Part shown: piece by piece, positions 6,956 through 14,732 of the stretch | Layout: every line of letters starts with the position of its first letter | Numbering within the stretch: the stretch's first letter is position 1 | Assembly: GCA_905201055.1 (NCBI GenBank) | Contig: CAJKMT010000041.1 | Location: 1-15,770 of the forward strand | Origin: an uncultured Sutterella sp. | Lineage (GTDB): Bacteria; Pseudomonadota; Gammaproteobacteria; Burkholderiales; Burkholderiaceae_F | Direction: 5' to 3' | Length of the DNA: 15,770 nucleotides | Made by a program: the position numbers and the translations under genes | The notes under the pieces: model-generated | Told to the model about the DNA's origin: nothing | Databases searched by the model: none | The model's input: the letters and a program-made list of their open reading frames with translations, nothing else

Positions 6956-8326
6956 ATGAGTGGCGTGATTCCTTGGTTAGGCATCATCGTTTTATTTCTG
7001 ACGGGATGGGCCGTTGTGAAGAAGTACCAGGTCAATATGGTGCTTTTTATCGGCGGTCTTTTACTCAACCTGCTTGCTCTTTTAGGCGGCATGGACACCC
7101 TTTTGACAAAGGGAAGCACCGGTTTTATCGGTTTTGACTTTTTTGAACTGCTGAAATCGATCAGTACCTCTCAGGTTGCCGGTGTCGGTTTCATCATCTT
7201 GATTTCCGGCGGCTTTGCCACTTACATGCAAGCCATCGGTGCCTCTGACCGCTTCGTGACGGTTTGCGCCAAACCGATATCATTCATTAAGAATCCGTAC
7301 CTGATTCTTGCTGCAGTGTTCATTTTCGGACACTGCCTGTCTTTGGTCATCACGTCTGCAGCTGGCTTAGCCATGTTGATGGTCGTGACGGTTTATCCGC
7401 TTATCATCCGAGTGGGCTGCTCACCGCTTGCTGCCGCTGCGGTTGTCGCCAGCGTACTGGCAATCGGTTACGCTCCTGCCTCCGGTACCGCCAACCTTGC
7501 CGCTGAATTGGTTCATCTTGAACCGATCGAATACTTAGTCCGCTATCAATTGCCGATGGCCGTTCCCACCATCATCGCCATGGCTATCGCACACGTTGTC
7601 GTTCAATACTACTTCGACAAAAAAGAAGGAACCGGTGAGGTTGCGGACTTAAGCGAACTGGAAAACAAGCGCAAAACGCTCGAAAAAACCCCGGCCTTTT
7701 ACGCACTTTTCCCGATCATGCCGATTGTCTTACTGTTGATCTTCAACAAGATGGTCTACAAGAGCGTGATTCTGAGCGTACCGACGGCAATGTTCATTTG
7801 CTGGTTCATTGCTTTCCTTTTCGACCTTATCATGCGCCGCAATGTCAAAGAGTCCTTTGACCTGTCTTTTGCGATGTTCAAAGGCATGGGCAACATCCTG
7901 ACGAGTACGGTCGGCTTAATTTTCGTCGCCGCCTTCTTTGCCAAGGGTCTTCAAAATGTCGGTATCGTCGATTTGCTGATCGATTCCGCACAAGGCATCG
8001 GTTTGAGCAGCACCGGCATGGGCGTGGTTCTCTCTGCCATTATCGGTTTGGTGACAGTGCTGACGGGCTCCGGCGTAGCTGCCTTCACAAGCTTGGCTCA
8101 CATCGTTCCTGACGTGGCTCAAGCCATGGGCGTTGACGGCATCTCGATGATGGTCATGATGCATACGGCAGCTGAAATGCTGCGCGCCATGTCTCCTGTT
8201 GCAGGTGTCATCATTATCGTTGCCGGCTTTGCCAAAGTGAATCCTCTGACGATGGTTAAGCGTACTGCCATTCCGTGTTTGGTCGGTTACGTCGTCATGC
8301 TTACTTTCGTAGGCCTGTTCTTCTAA
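6956..8326 (+). CDS. dcuC: Anaerobic C4-dicarboxylate transporter, DcuC family
   Basis: Inner-membrane carrier of the DcuC family; E. coli DcuC mainly exports succinate or exchanges C4-dicarboxylates in anaerobic growth. The 456 residues, about as long as E. coli DcuC, are almost wholly hydrophobic segments with one longer hydrophilic loop near 221-246. Segments that line up from memory with E. coli DcuC include GGFATYMQAIGASDR (85-99), IKNPYLIL (111-118), IAHVVVQYYFDKKE (211-224), TPAFYALFPIMPI (245-257), LTGSGVAAF (369-377) and MSPVAGVIIIVAGFAKVNP (414-432). The ATG at 6956 has GGGAGG 5 bases upstream. It diverges from the two-component genes and is followed by a hairpin and the hydrolase gene. 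The true substrate (succinate, fumarate, aspartate or another acid) is not determined by the sequence. Confidence 0.9.
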   Translation: MSGVIPWLGIIVLFLTGWAVVKKYQVNMVLFIGGLLLNLLALLGGMDTLLTKGSTGFIGFDFFELLKSISTSQVAGVGFIILISGGFATYMQAIGASDRFVTVCAKPISFIKNPYLILAAVFIFGHCLSLVITSAAGLAMLMVVTVYPLIIRVGCSPLAAAAVVASVLAIGYAPASGTANLAAELVHLEPIEYLVRYQLPMAVPTIIAMAIAHVVVQYYFDKKEGTGEVADLSELENKRKTLEKTPAFYALFPIMPIVLLLIFNKMVYKSVILSVPTAMFICWFIAFLFDLIMRRNVKESFDLSFAMFKGMGNILTSTVGLIFVAAFFAKGLQNVGIVDLLIDSAQGIGLSSTGMGVVLSAIIGLVTVLTGSGVAAFTSLAHIVPDVAQAMGVDGISMMVMMHTAAEMLRAMSPVAGVIIIVAGFAKVNPLTMVKRTAIPCLVGYVVMLTFVGLFF

Positions 8327-8338
8327 CTGTTTACGTGC

Positions 8339-8363
8339 AAGGGCAGCTTCAGGCTGCCCTTTT
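8339..8363 (+). terminator. Hairpin between dcuC and the hydrolase gene
   Basis: A perfect 9-base-pair stem, AAGGGCAGC with GCTGCCCTT and a TTCAG loop, is followed by TTTT in all (two of the T's inside the stem), then GAATAAG. It lies 12 bases after the dcuC stop and 22 bases before the hydrolase ATG. The T tract is short, so partial termination or an mRNA 3'-end stabiliser is as likely as a full stop. Confidence 0.6.
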
Positions 8364-8385
8364 GAATAAGAAAAGGAAATTGAAA

Positions 8386-9153
8386 ATGGCAATCGCTCTG
8401 ACTGGTAAAATCATGGGAAGCGTGACTTCTCATACCCCGGAAACTTTAAAAGCCGTTTTTGAAAAGGCCTATGCTGCACTGCCCCTATCGGATGGCTCAT
8501 TGTTTGAAGGCACGCTCGAGCAATTTAGCGGACAATGCAGCCCGAAGGCGACTGTGCTTTTCATTCACGGCAGCTCCGGCATCAATCCTGCCACCCGTAC
8601 CTTCGCTAATCATTTGGCTAAACAAGGCTTTGCCGTTCTGGCCCCTGACTCCATGCAGGTTAAAGACCGCATCACCTACTCTTCGCCTGTGGCCCGTGAA
8701 GTGTACGAACAAGTCCACAGCATGCGCTATGAAGAACTTTCTTATGCAGTTTCTCGCCTAAAAGAACTTCCCTTCTTTAACGGAAAATTCGTCATTGCCG
8801 GCACCAGTGAAGGCGCTGTCAGCGTCGCACGCTTTGTCAATGAATTTGAAAATAAAGAAGCCGGACGAATGATTTTTTCCTGGAGCTGTGAAAATAACTA
8901 TCACGTCGTCGAACACAGAACGCAAATTCCAGCTGATTGCCCCGTGCTCAATATCATGAGTGCCGAAGATCCCTACTTCAGTCAGAAAAACAGTTACCTG
9001 GACAATCCCGATGCTCTGGGATACGCAGCCCGCGCCCTCAAAGATCATCAGGATGCCACTATCGTTCTTTTACCTCAGGCACCTCATACGCTGTTTAATC
9101 TGCCCAGGGCCGCCGGCATCATTGATGCCTTTGTTAATCGAGTAACTCAATAG
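8386..9153 (+). CDS. Alpha/beta hydrolase, dienelactone-hydrolase-like
   Basis: A 255-residue soluble alpha/beta hydrolase. VLFIHGSSGINP (57-68) is the strand-turn that forms the oxyanion hole, GTSEGA (139-144) is the nucleophile elbow with Ser141, MSAEDPYF (191-198) carries the probable acid Asp195, and PQAPHTLF (230-237) the probable catalytic His234, so the triad is complete. No signal peptide is seen. The nearest family is dienelactone hydrolase, but that family usually has a Cys nucleophile and the substrate here is unknown. The ATG at 8386 has AAGGA about 8 bases upstream; a longer reading from 8275 would overlap dcuC and is unlikely. It follows dcuC by 59 bases across a hairpin and ends before a strong terminator, so it probably belongs to the dcuC transcript. 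Confidence 0.82.
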   Translation: MAIALTGKIMGSVTSHTPETLKAVFEKAYAALPLSDGSLFEGTLEQFSGQCSPKATVLFIHGSSGINPATRTFANHLAKQGFAVLAPDSMQVKDRITYSSPVAREVYEQVHSMRYEELSYAVSRLKELPFFNGKFVIAGTSEGAVSVARFVNEFENKEAGRMIFSWSCENNYHVVEHRTQIPADCPVLNIMSAEDPYFSQKNSYLDNPDALGYAARALKDHQDATIVLLPQAPHTLFNLPRAAGIIDAFVNRVTQ

Positions 9154-9198
9154 ACTGAATACGTTTTTTGACAGGTTCGAAATTCCACCAACCGCCTT

Positions 9199-9237
9199 AC
9201 GCTAAAGCACCTCGTTTGATGCTTTAGCGTTTTTTTT
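9199..9237 (+). terminator. Rho-independent terminator after the hydrolase gene
   Basis: A perfect 10-base-pair stem (ACGCTAAAGC at 9199-9208 with GCTTTAGCGT at 9221-9230, 12-base loop) runs into eight T (9230-9237). It lies 45 bases after the hydrolase stop and ends the plus-strand dcuC-hydrolase unit. On the minus strand no T tract follows, so it is not a good terminator for the convergent PEBP gene. Confidence 0.88.
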
Positions 9238-9250
9238 CGCAAACACAGAA

Positions 9251-9850
9251 TCAAGCGGTTTGAAGTCTCGGATTAAGGCTATAGATACCTTGTATCGTTG
9301 CAGCAGCCAATACGTGCGGCGCCATACGCTGCTGAACCTCTGCCCAACGGGCAGTGTCAGGCAAACTCAATGTCTTTACATCAAGCGCAAACACTCGGAA
9401 TTCATAACCGTGCATGCGGGCGTCAAATCCGGGAGGGCAGGGACCGTCATAGCCGCGATGAACGTGACTTTCTGATGTGTAGTCATTTATGGCTTCAATC
9501 CCGATCGGTTTGGCAAAACGTCTGCCGGTATTTTCATCGCCAACGGCGGCTTGTCCTTTTTGCACTTCACAAACCTGAGGATCAATATCCCAAATCAGCC
9601 AATGCACAAAGTCGCGTCGGGGTTGATCGGCAGGAATTTCGCCTTCCGCATTGAGAGCTTTTCGATCCGTCGGTACATCCGGATCGATGCAGGCGAGAAC
9701 AATAGATTGAGTGCCTTCGGGTATGCCGCTCCAGGAGAGCTGTGGATTGAGGTTTTCCGCCAGGGCAAATTGACCGTCAACCAATTTTCCGTAAGCGCAT
9801 TCACTCGGAATCCATTGACCGTGTTCAAAATCTTGACTGGTTATTTTCAT
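9251..9850 (-). CDS. PEBP/YbhB-family (Raf kinase inhibitor-like) protein
   Basis: A 199-residue cytosolic protein of the phosphatidylethanolamine-binding family; bacterial members (YbhB/YbcL) have no settled function. Family marks are the anion-pocket residues DPD (56-58), HW (83-84), GYDGPCPP (133-140) and HGYEFRVFALD (147-157). A hydrophilic insert of about 20 residues (60-79) follows DPD, as in longer YbhB relatives. No signal peptide is seen. The ATG at 9850 has GGAG 6 bases upstream, and a near-consensus promoter lies just before it, so it is probably monocistronic. It converges on the dcuC-hydrolase unit and has no clear functional link to its neighbours. Confidence 0.9.
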   Translation of the reverse strand: MKITSQDFEHGQWIPSECAYGKLVDGQFALAENLNPQLSWSGIPEGTQSIVLACIDPDVPTDRKALNAEGEIPADQPRRDFVHWLIWDIDPQVCEVQKGQAAVGDENTGRRFAKPIGIEAINDYTSESHVHRGYDGPCPPGFDARMHGYEFRVFALDVKTLSLPDTARWAEVQQRMAPHVLAAATIQGIYSLNPRLQTA

Positions 9851-9877
9851 GGAAATCTCCTTTGAAAAACCTGATTA

Positions 9878-9907
9878 ATTATTCGGTCTTAAAACGCGAT
9901 TTGTCAA
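9878..9907 (-). promoter_or_regulatory. Sigma-70 promoter of the PEBP gene
   Basis: On the minus strand a perfect TTGACA (9907 to 9902) is followed after 18 bases by AATAAT (9883 to 9878, 5/6). Transcription would begin near 9871, about 20 bases before the ATG. It sits in the 60-base gap after dtd. Confidence 0.65.
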
Positions 9908-9910
9908 TGA

Positions 9911-10348
9911 CTAACACTTTAACCAAATAGTGACGGGACCGTCATTGACAAGCGCAACCTGCATGTAAGCGCCGAACTCTCCCGTTTCGGTTCTCAAACC
10001 GCTTTCTCGGACTTTTTCAACAAAATATTCATAGAGCTTTTTGCCGGTCTCGGGATCAGCTGCCGGCGTAAAACTCGGACGCAAGCCCTTGGCTGTATCG
10101 GCTGCCAGTGTGAATTGAGAAACAACAAGAATGTCGCCATGAATATCCGACAGACTTTTATTCATCTTGCCGTTTTCATCTTCAAAAATACGGTAGGCGA
10201 GGACCTTTTTGGCCAACTTCTCACACTGCTCAACCGTATCGCCTTTTTCTGCACAAACCAACACCAGCAGACCCTTGCCCGCGCTGCCGATCACCTGACC
10301 GTTAACCGTAACGGAGGCACTTTGAACACGCTGCAATAAACCGATCAT
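9911..10348 (-). CDS. dtd: D-aminoacyl-tRNA deacylase
   Basis: Hydrolyses D-amino acids (and glycine mischarged on tRNA-Ala) from tRNA, a translation quality-control step. Starting at the ATG at 10348 gives 145 residues, the standard family length, and AAGGA lies about 8 bases upstream; an in-frame ATG 7 codons earlier is less likely. The start MIGLLQRVQSASVTVNG is typical. The two active-site motifs are present: SQFTL (77-81) and NDGPVT (135-140), whose Gly-Pro forms the chiral proofreading loop in characterised enzymes. It lies 80 bases downstream of tyrS on the same strand, which fits since tyrosyl-tRNA is a classic Dtd substrate. Confidence 0.97.
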   Translation of the reverse strand: MIGLLQRVQSASVTVNGQVIGSAGKGLLVLVCAEKGDTVEQCEKLAKKVLAYRIFEDENGKMNKSLSDIHGDILVVSQFTLAADTAKGLRPSFTPAADPETGKKLYEYFVEKVRESGLRTETGEFGAYMQVALVNDGPVTIWLKC

Positions 10349-10428
10349 TTCAATTTTTCCTTCATACAAAAATGGACCATGAGAAATTTGTTATTTCGCA
10401 CGGCCCACTGCTTCAGCACGGTTAATAA

Positions 10429-11667
10429 TTAATGAACCGTCACCTTAGCCCATTTGCGTTTACCGACCTGAATCGTGTAGGTGCCGGCCTTCAATTTCAA
10501 ACCGCGGTCGGTCACACGGTCACCATTGACGCGCACGCCGCCCTGATCAACATTGCGATTGGCTTCGCCGACGCTCGCAACCATGCCGGCTTCCTTGATG
10601 AGTTTACCGATGCCGATCTCTCCGTCTCCTGCAGCCACATTGACTTCAGGGATTTCAGAGGGCATTTCGCCTGCACGGAAACGGTTGTTAAACTCAACTT
10701 CCGCCGCATCGGCTGCATTTTTATCATGGAAGCGTTCAACGATTTCCTTGGCTAAAAGCACCTTGGCTTCACGGGGATTACGACCGTTTTCGCATTCGCT
10801 CTTTAACGTAGCGATTTCGTTATTGCTCTTTAAGCTCAACAGATCGTACCAATTCCACATCAAGTCATCGGAAATACTCATCACCTTGCCGAACATGTCG
10901 TTGGGTGCGTCGGTAATACCGATATAGTTGTGCTTGGACTTACTCATTTTGTTGACACCGTCCAAACCGACCAACAAGGGCATCGTCAAAATGCACTGGG
11001 GTTCCTGATCATACTGGCGCTGCAATTCACGTCCCACCAGGAGGTTAAAGCGTTGGTCAGAGCCGCCCAATTCCATATCCGCCTTCAGGGCCACGCTGTC
11101 ATAACCCTGCATCAGGGGATAAAGAAGCTCGTGCATGGCAATCGGCGCCTGCTCGGCGTAACGCTTGGCAAAGTCATCACGTTCAAGCAACCGGGCCAGC
11201 GTGTAGCGAGAGGCAAGCTTAATCATGTCGGTTGCCGTCATCTTGTCACTCCATTCGGAGTTGTAGCGGATTTCGGTCTTTTCACGATCGAGCACGAGGC
11301 TTGCCTGATCCAGGTACGTCTTTGCGTTAACTTCAATCTGCTCACGGGAAAGCGGCGGGCGAGTGATGTTGCGGCCGGAGGGGTCACCGATTGAGGCAGT
11401 GAAGTCGCCGATTAAGAAAATCACGGTATGTCCCAAGTCCTGCAGCTGACGCAATTTATTCAAAACCACCGTGTGGCCGATATGAATGTCAGGAGCCGTG
11501 GGGTCCAAACCCAGCTTGCAGCGCAGCGGCGTTCCCGTTGCCTGAGAGCGGGCCAGTTTTTGTTCCAAGTCGGCTTCAATTAACAGCGTATCGACGCCGC
11601 GCTTAATCGTTGCCATCGCTTCCCGAACTTCTTCGGTTACGGGATATTTCTTTTCAATTTCACTCAT
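10429..11667 (-). CDS. tyrS: Tyrosyl-tRNA synthetase
   Basis: Class I synthetase that charges tRNA-Tyr. Starting at the ATG at 11667 gives 412 residues beginning MSEIEKKYPVTEEV, matching betaproteobacterial homologues in length. The Rossmann core carries HIGH (62-65) and KMSKS (240-244), with KLGLDPTAPD before HIGH and MQGYDSVALKADMELGGSDQ in the tyrosine pocket region. The last 65 or so residues (GVRVNGDRVTDRGLKLKAG) are an S4 RNA-binding domain. The start is preceded by an A/T tract with no Shine-Dalgarno sequence; an in-frame ATG at 11694 also lacks one. It is divergent from the peptidase gene and upstream of dtd. Confidence 0.98.
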   Translation of the reverse strand: MSEIEKKYPVTEEVREAMATIKRGVDTLLIEADLEQKLARSQATGTPLRCKLGLDPTAPDIHIGHTVVLNKLRQLQDLGHTVIFLIGDFTASIGDPSGRNITRPPLSREQIEVNAKTYLDQASLVLDREKTEIRYNSEWSDKMTATDMIKLASRYTLARLLERDDFAKRYAEQAPIAMHELLYPLMQGYDSVALKADMELGGSDQRFNLLVGRELQRQYDQEPQCILTMPLLVGLDGVNKMSKSKHNYIGITDAPNDMFGKVMSISDDLMWNWYDLLSLKSNNEIATLKSECENGRNPREAKVLLAKEIVERFHDKNAADAAEVEFNNRFRAGEMPSEIPEVNVAAGDGEIGIGKLIKEAGMVASVGEANRNVDQGGVRVNGDRVTDRGLKLKAGTYTIQVGKRKWAKVTVH

Positions 11668-11792
11668 AAGATTTTTTTTACAAAATAAATACATAAAAAA
11701 GGAATCTTGAATCGGCCGGCCGGAGTAATTCGGGTAAAATTAGTGCCGTTTTCAGATTACGTATCGGCTTATTGTAACCAATCACATTCTCA
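11668..11792. promoter_or_regulatory. Divergent intergenic region between tyrS and the peptidase gene
   Basis: The gap holds a perfect GC-rich 10-base palindrome (CGGCCGGCCG, 11713-11722) and, on the plus strand, TAAAAT at 11735-11740, a 5/6 match to a -10 box. No well-spaced -35 was found for either gene. No ribosome-binding site is visible before either start codon. Confidence 0.3.
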
Positions 11793-13256
11793 ATGTCTGC
11801 GCCCAGCATCCTTGCAAAAAATTTACGCTCCGTCGGTGAGGGCTTATGCCTTGTCGCCCGCGGCTGTGCGCACTCTTGGGAAAAAGTCGCTAAAAGCCCC
11901 TACAGACGCTTGGCGATGGGCTTGATTTTCGGTGTCTTCCCCGCCTCGGTGGCTATCGCCACCTATACTGCCTACCCCTCTGATGAAGAACAGATGCTCA
12001 GAGACATGCAGACGCAGATCACGACGACCTTACCGATGCCTTCCATCGCTGAGCAGATCACGGTTGTCACAACACGTTCTGCAGTGACGACCCATACGAC
12101 GATGATTCGCGTCAATGACACTTTGGGGGCAATTTTTTCGCGTCTCAATATTGAAGACAGCGCACTGCAGCGTTTTATCCGCGGTCAAACACTCGCTCAA
12201 CCCCTTTCCACTCCTCGGGAAGGTGTCTATGTTCAAGCCAAGGTGACAGCTGACAAAAAAGCGCAGTCCTTAAAAATCTTTTTGGAACCGCGTTCGGCCA
12301 AACAAAAAAATACCGTGGTGACAATCACCCGGCGCGGTGAACGCTTTGTTATCAATTCTGCCCCCTTTGTCTACGAAACTCAGCAGGCGATGAGCGCCGG
12401 ATTGGTGGAAACCAATTTAATTGAGTCGGCTAAGGCCGCCGGTATTCCTGAAGAAATCGCTGAAAGAATGCCGATTGCTTTCGAGCGGCAGATTAATAAC
12501 GGTCTTCAGATTACCAAAGGCGATGACTTCCGCGTGATCTACGAACGACAATTCCTTGAAGGCGACTTTGTCAGAAACGGAAAGATTCTGGCACTGTCGG
12601 TCACGCACAACGGTCAAACGTACGAAAGCTTCTGGGCTGATGACGGTACCCGCCACGGCAGTTTTTACAGCCTTGACGGCACATCCAACCGCACAACCTT
12701 TATCCGGGTGCCCGTTGAAGGTGCACGGGTAACGTCAAGTTTCATGCCGATGCGCCGCCATCCGGTCACGGGTGTCCTTCGTCCTCACCAGGGCACGGAC
12801 TTCGGTGCTCCTCGCGGCAATAAGATTTTTGCTGCCGCCGACGGTGTTATCTCCCGCCGCTCGTTTGATAAACGCGGTTTCGGCAATTACCTCATGATCA
12901 AACACGATGCCTCTCGTACTACCCTTTACGGTCACATGACTCGTTTTGCCGAGGGTATGAAAGTAGGTACAAAGGTCAAACGCGGTCAGGTTATCGGCTT
13001 TGTCGGATCGACGGGCTTAGCCACGGGACCGCATTTACACTACGAACTGCGTGTTAACAATCGCCAGGTCAATCCTTTGAAAACGAGCATTCCGGATAAA
13101 GATCGCTTAACGACAGAAGAGCGTCAGAAGCTCTTGGCTTCCGCACAGCCGCTGACCACTCGTCTGGCAATGCTCAACCGCATTCAATCGGTCAAACCGT
13201 TGCCGGCCAAGGAAGCTTTGGCACAAGAGCACACTGCTGAGCAACCCCAGTCTTAA
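11793..13256 (+). CDS. MepM-like M23 peptidoglycan DD-endopeptidase
   Basis: Probable zinc endopeptidase cutting peptidoglycan cross-links to let new material in. The 487-residue protein has a basic N-terminal tail, a membrane anchor at about 40-60, and a periplasmic part. An OapA/LysM-like segment (about 102-165, IRVNDTLGAIFSRLNI) and a Csd3-like domain (about 205-300) precede the M23 domain (about 305-432). Zinc ligands are His332 and Asp336 (HQGTDFG), and His416 in HLHYEL; His381 (YGH) and His414 are the other conserved histidines. The architecture matches E. coli MepM. The ATG at 11793 has no visible Shine-Dalgarno sequence; a later ATG at 11916 would remove much of the anchor. anmK follows after 5 bases. 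Confidence 0.93.
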   Translation: MSAPSILAKNLRSVGEGLCLVARGCAHSWEKVAKSPYRRLAMGLIFGVFPASVAIATYTAYPSDEEQMLRDMQTQITTTLPMPSIAEQITVVTTRSAVTTHTTMIRVNDTLGAIFSRLNIEDSALQRFIRGQTLAQPLSTPREGVYVQAKVTADKKAQSLKIFLEPRSAKQKNTVVTITRRGERFVINSAPFVYETQQAMSAGLVETNLIESAKAAGIPEEIAERMPIAFERQINNGLQITKGDDFRVIYERQFLEGDFVRNGKILALSVTHNGQTYESFWADDGTRHGSFYSLDGTSNRTTFIRVPVEGARVTSSFMPMRRHPVTGVLRPHQGTDFGAPRGNKIFAAADGVISRRSFDKRGFGNYLMIKHDASRTTLYGHMTRFAEGMKVGTKVKRGQVIGFVGSTGLATGPHLHYELRVNNRQVNPLKTSIPDKDRLTTEERQKLLASAQPLTTRLAMLNRIQSVKPLPAKEALAQEHTAEQPQS

Positions 13257-13261
13257 CTGCA

Positions 13262-14359
13262 ATGCAAAAGAAATCCGATATCTTTATTGGTCTCATGTCC
13301 GGCACCAGCCTTGACGGAGCCGATGCCGTTGCCTGTCGCTTAAGTCATGAACAAATTGTTTTTTTAGCTCATGCTTATCTGCCGTATCCGATTTCTCTGA
13401 GAAAATCACTCCTGGATTTATTAACACCGGGGGCCGATGAAATCACCCGCAGCGGACAAGTTGCTCTTCAATTGGCACGCTTTTACGCCCAATTGGTACA
13501 GAAGCTCTTAGATACCATGCACTGCCAAAGTTCAGAGATCGCCGCGATCGGCGTGCATGGTCAGACAATCAGACACTATCCCCACCTGGGATTTACAGTT
13601 CAGCTCAATAACCCGGCACTCATTGCCGAGCTCACCGGCATCGATGTCATTGCCGATTTCAGAAGCCGCGATATGGCAGCTGGCGGCGAAGGAGCGCCCC
13701 TTGTGCCTGCTTTTCATGCCAACATATTTTCTGGCCCCGCCCTTCGGGCGATTGTCAATATCGGCGGTATTGCCAATGTCACCCTCTTAAATGGCGAGAA
13801 AGTCTCCGGGTTTGACTGCGGCCCCGGCAACACTCTGATGGATACCTGGGTGCAGAAGCATTGCGGACTGCTTTTCGATGAAGATGCCCGCTGGGCAAGA
13901 AAGGGAACTCTCAACGCTGAGTTACTTCAGGCGTGCCTGTCAGATCCCTATTTTTCGCGAAAGCCTCCGAAGAGTACCGGTCGGGAATATTTCAATGAAT
14001 CGTGGCTCTTAAAACGCTTCCCATCTCTGGCGTCACTACCGCCGGAAGATGTTCAGAGAACGCTGGCAACGCTCACCGCTCAAACGATTTTGTCATCTGT
14101 AGAACGCACTCAGCCCGACACGAAAGAACTCTTTGTCTGCGGGGGCGGAGCACTCAATCCGCTTTTGATCGAAGAGCTCCGCAAAGGGCCCTACAGTGTT
14201 CAGAGTACGGCTGTCTTAGGCGTTGATCCGATGCACGTGGAGTCGATGGCCTTTGCCTGGCTTGCCTATCGTTTTATCAATAAAAAAGCCGGGAATCTCC
14301 CGGCTGTGACGCGCGCTCGAGGCGAGCGTATATTGGGTGCGCTTTATCCGGCAGGCTAA
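13262..14359 (+). CDS. anmK: Anhydro-N-acetylmuramic acid kinase
   Basis: Phosphorylates and opens 1,6-anhydro-MurNAc from cell-wall turnover to MurNAc-6-phosphate, in the cytosol. The 365-residue length fits the family. Marks include the phosphate-binding IGLMSGTSLDGADAV (9-23), GVHGQTIRH (97-105), DFRSRDMAAGGEGAPLVP (132-149), NIGGIANVT (166-174) and FDCGPGNTLMD (184-194, catalytic Asp185). It begins 5 bases after the peptidase stop with no Shine-Dalgarno sequence, suggesting translational coupling. Its last 4 bases overlap the end of convergent erpA, and codons near 14281-14305 also encode the likely erpA terminator on the other strand. Confidence 0.97.
   Translation: MQKKSDIFIGLMSGTSLDGADAVACRLSHEQIVFLAHAYLPYPISLRKSLLDLLTPGADEITRSGQVALQLARFYAQLVQKLLDTMHCQSSEIAAIGVHGQTIRHYPHLGFTVQLNNPALIAELTGIDVIADFRSRDMAAGGEGAPLVPAFHANIFSGPALRAIVNIGGIANVTLLNGEKVSGFDCGPGNTLMDTWVQKHCGLLFDEDARWARKGTLNAELLQACLSDPYFSRKPPKSTGREYFNESWLLKRFPSLASLPPEDVQRTLATLTAQTILSSVERTQPDTKELFVCGGGALNPLLIEELRKGPYSVQSTAVLGVDPMHVESMAFAWLAYRFINKKAGNLPAVTRARGERILGALYPAG
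14281..14305 (-). terminator. Rho-independent terminator of erpA, inside the anmK coding sequence
   Basis: On the minus strand an 8-base-pair stem (AGCCGGGA with TCCCGGCT, 3-base loop) leads directly into six T's (14287 to 14282), the first paired with the stem base. It lies 51 bases past the erpA stop codon and is antisense to anmK. On the plus strand no T tract follows the stem, so it should act in one direction only. Confidence 0.75.
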
Positions 14360-14712
14360 ACAGAGAAAGAAGAGCCGCAACCGCAAGTCGTCACCGCATT
14401 GGGATTGCGAATGACAAACTGAGCGCCGGTTAAATCTTCTTTAAAGTCGATTTCAGCACCAACCAAATATTGATAGCTCAAAGAATCGATCAGGAGCGTC
14501 ACGCCGTCCTTGACCATCTTGGCATCATCTTCGTTTTCGTTTTCATCAAATTGAAAACCGTATTGGAAACCGGCGCAGCCGCCGCCCTGGACAAACACAC
14601 GAAGCTTCAGCTTGTCGTTGCCTTCTTCCTCAATCAGGCTTTTAACTTTAGCGACAGCCGCATCGGTGAAGTGAATCGGTTCCGGAGCCAAATTCGTTTG
14701 TTGTTCTTGCAT
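14356..14712 (-). CDS. erpA: Iron-sulfur cluster insertion protein ErpA
   Basis: A-type carrier that passes Fe-S clusters to apoproteins, notably isoprenoid-synthesis enzymes in E. coli. The 118-residue protein has the three conserved cysteines: Cys46 in VQGGGCAGFQYGF, and Cys110 and Cys112 in TTCGCGSSFSV at the C-terminus. The ErpA assignment over IscA rests on length and sequence, such as IHFTDAAVAKV at the start and IRNPNA near the end, plus the usual place next to anmK and the M23 gene in Burkholderiales. Its stop codon overlaps the anmK stop by 4 bases, tail to tail. A perfect TATAAT lies upstream at 14750-14745. Confidence 0.95.
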   Translation of the reverse strand: MQEQQTNLAPEPIHFTDAAVAKVKSLIEEEGNDKLKLRVFVQGGGCAGFQYGFQFDENENEDDAKMVKDGVTLLIDSLSYQYLVGAEIDFKEDLTGAQFVIRNPNAVTTCGCGSSFSV

Positions 14713-14732
14713 ATCTTTTCATTCCATCCATC

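Noticed and set aside
8275..8385. N-terminal extension of the hydrolase
   Set aside because: The reading frame is open back to 8275, but it overlaps the dcuC end, crosses the hairpin and gives a non-family peptide; the ATG at 8386 has a good ribosome site.
10418..10440. Terminator at the tyrS stop codon
   Set aside because: A 23-base near-palindrome (ACGGTT...AACCGT) spans the stop codon, but its middle is A/T-rich and no T tract follows on the minus strand.
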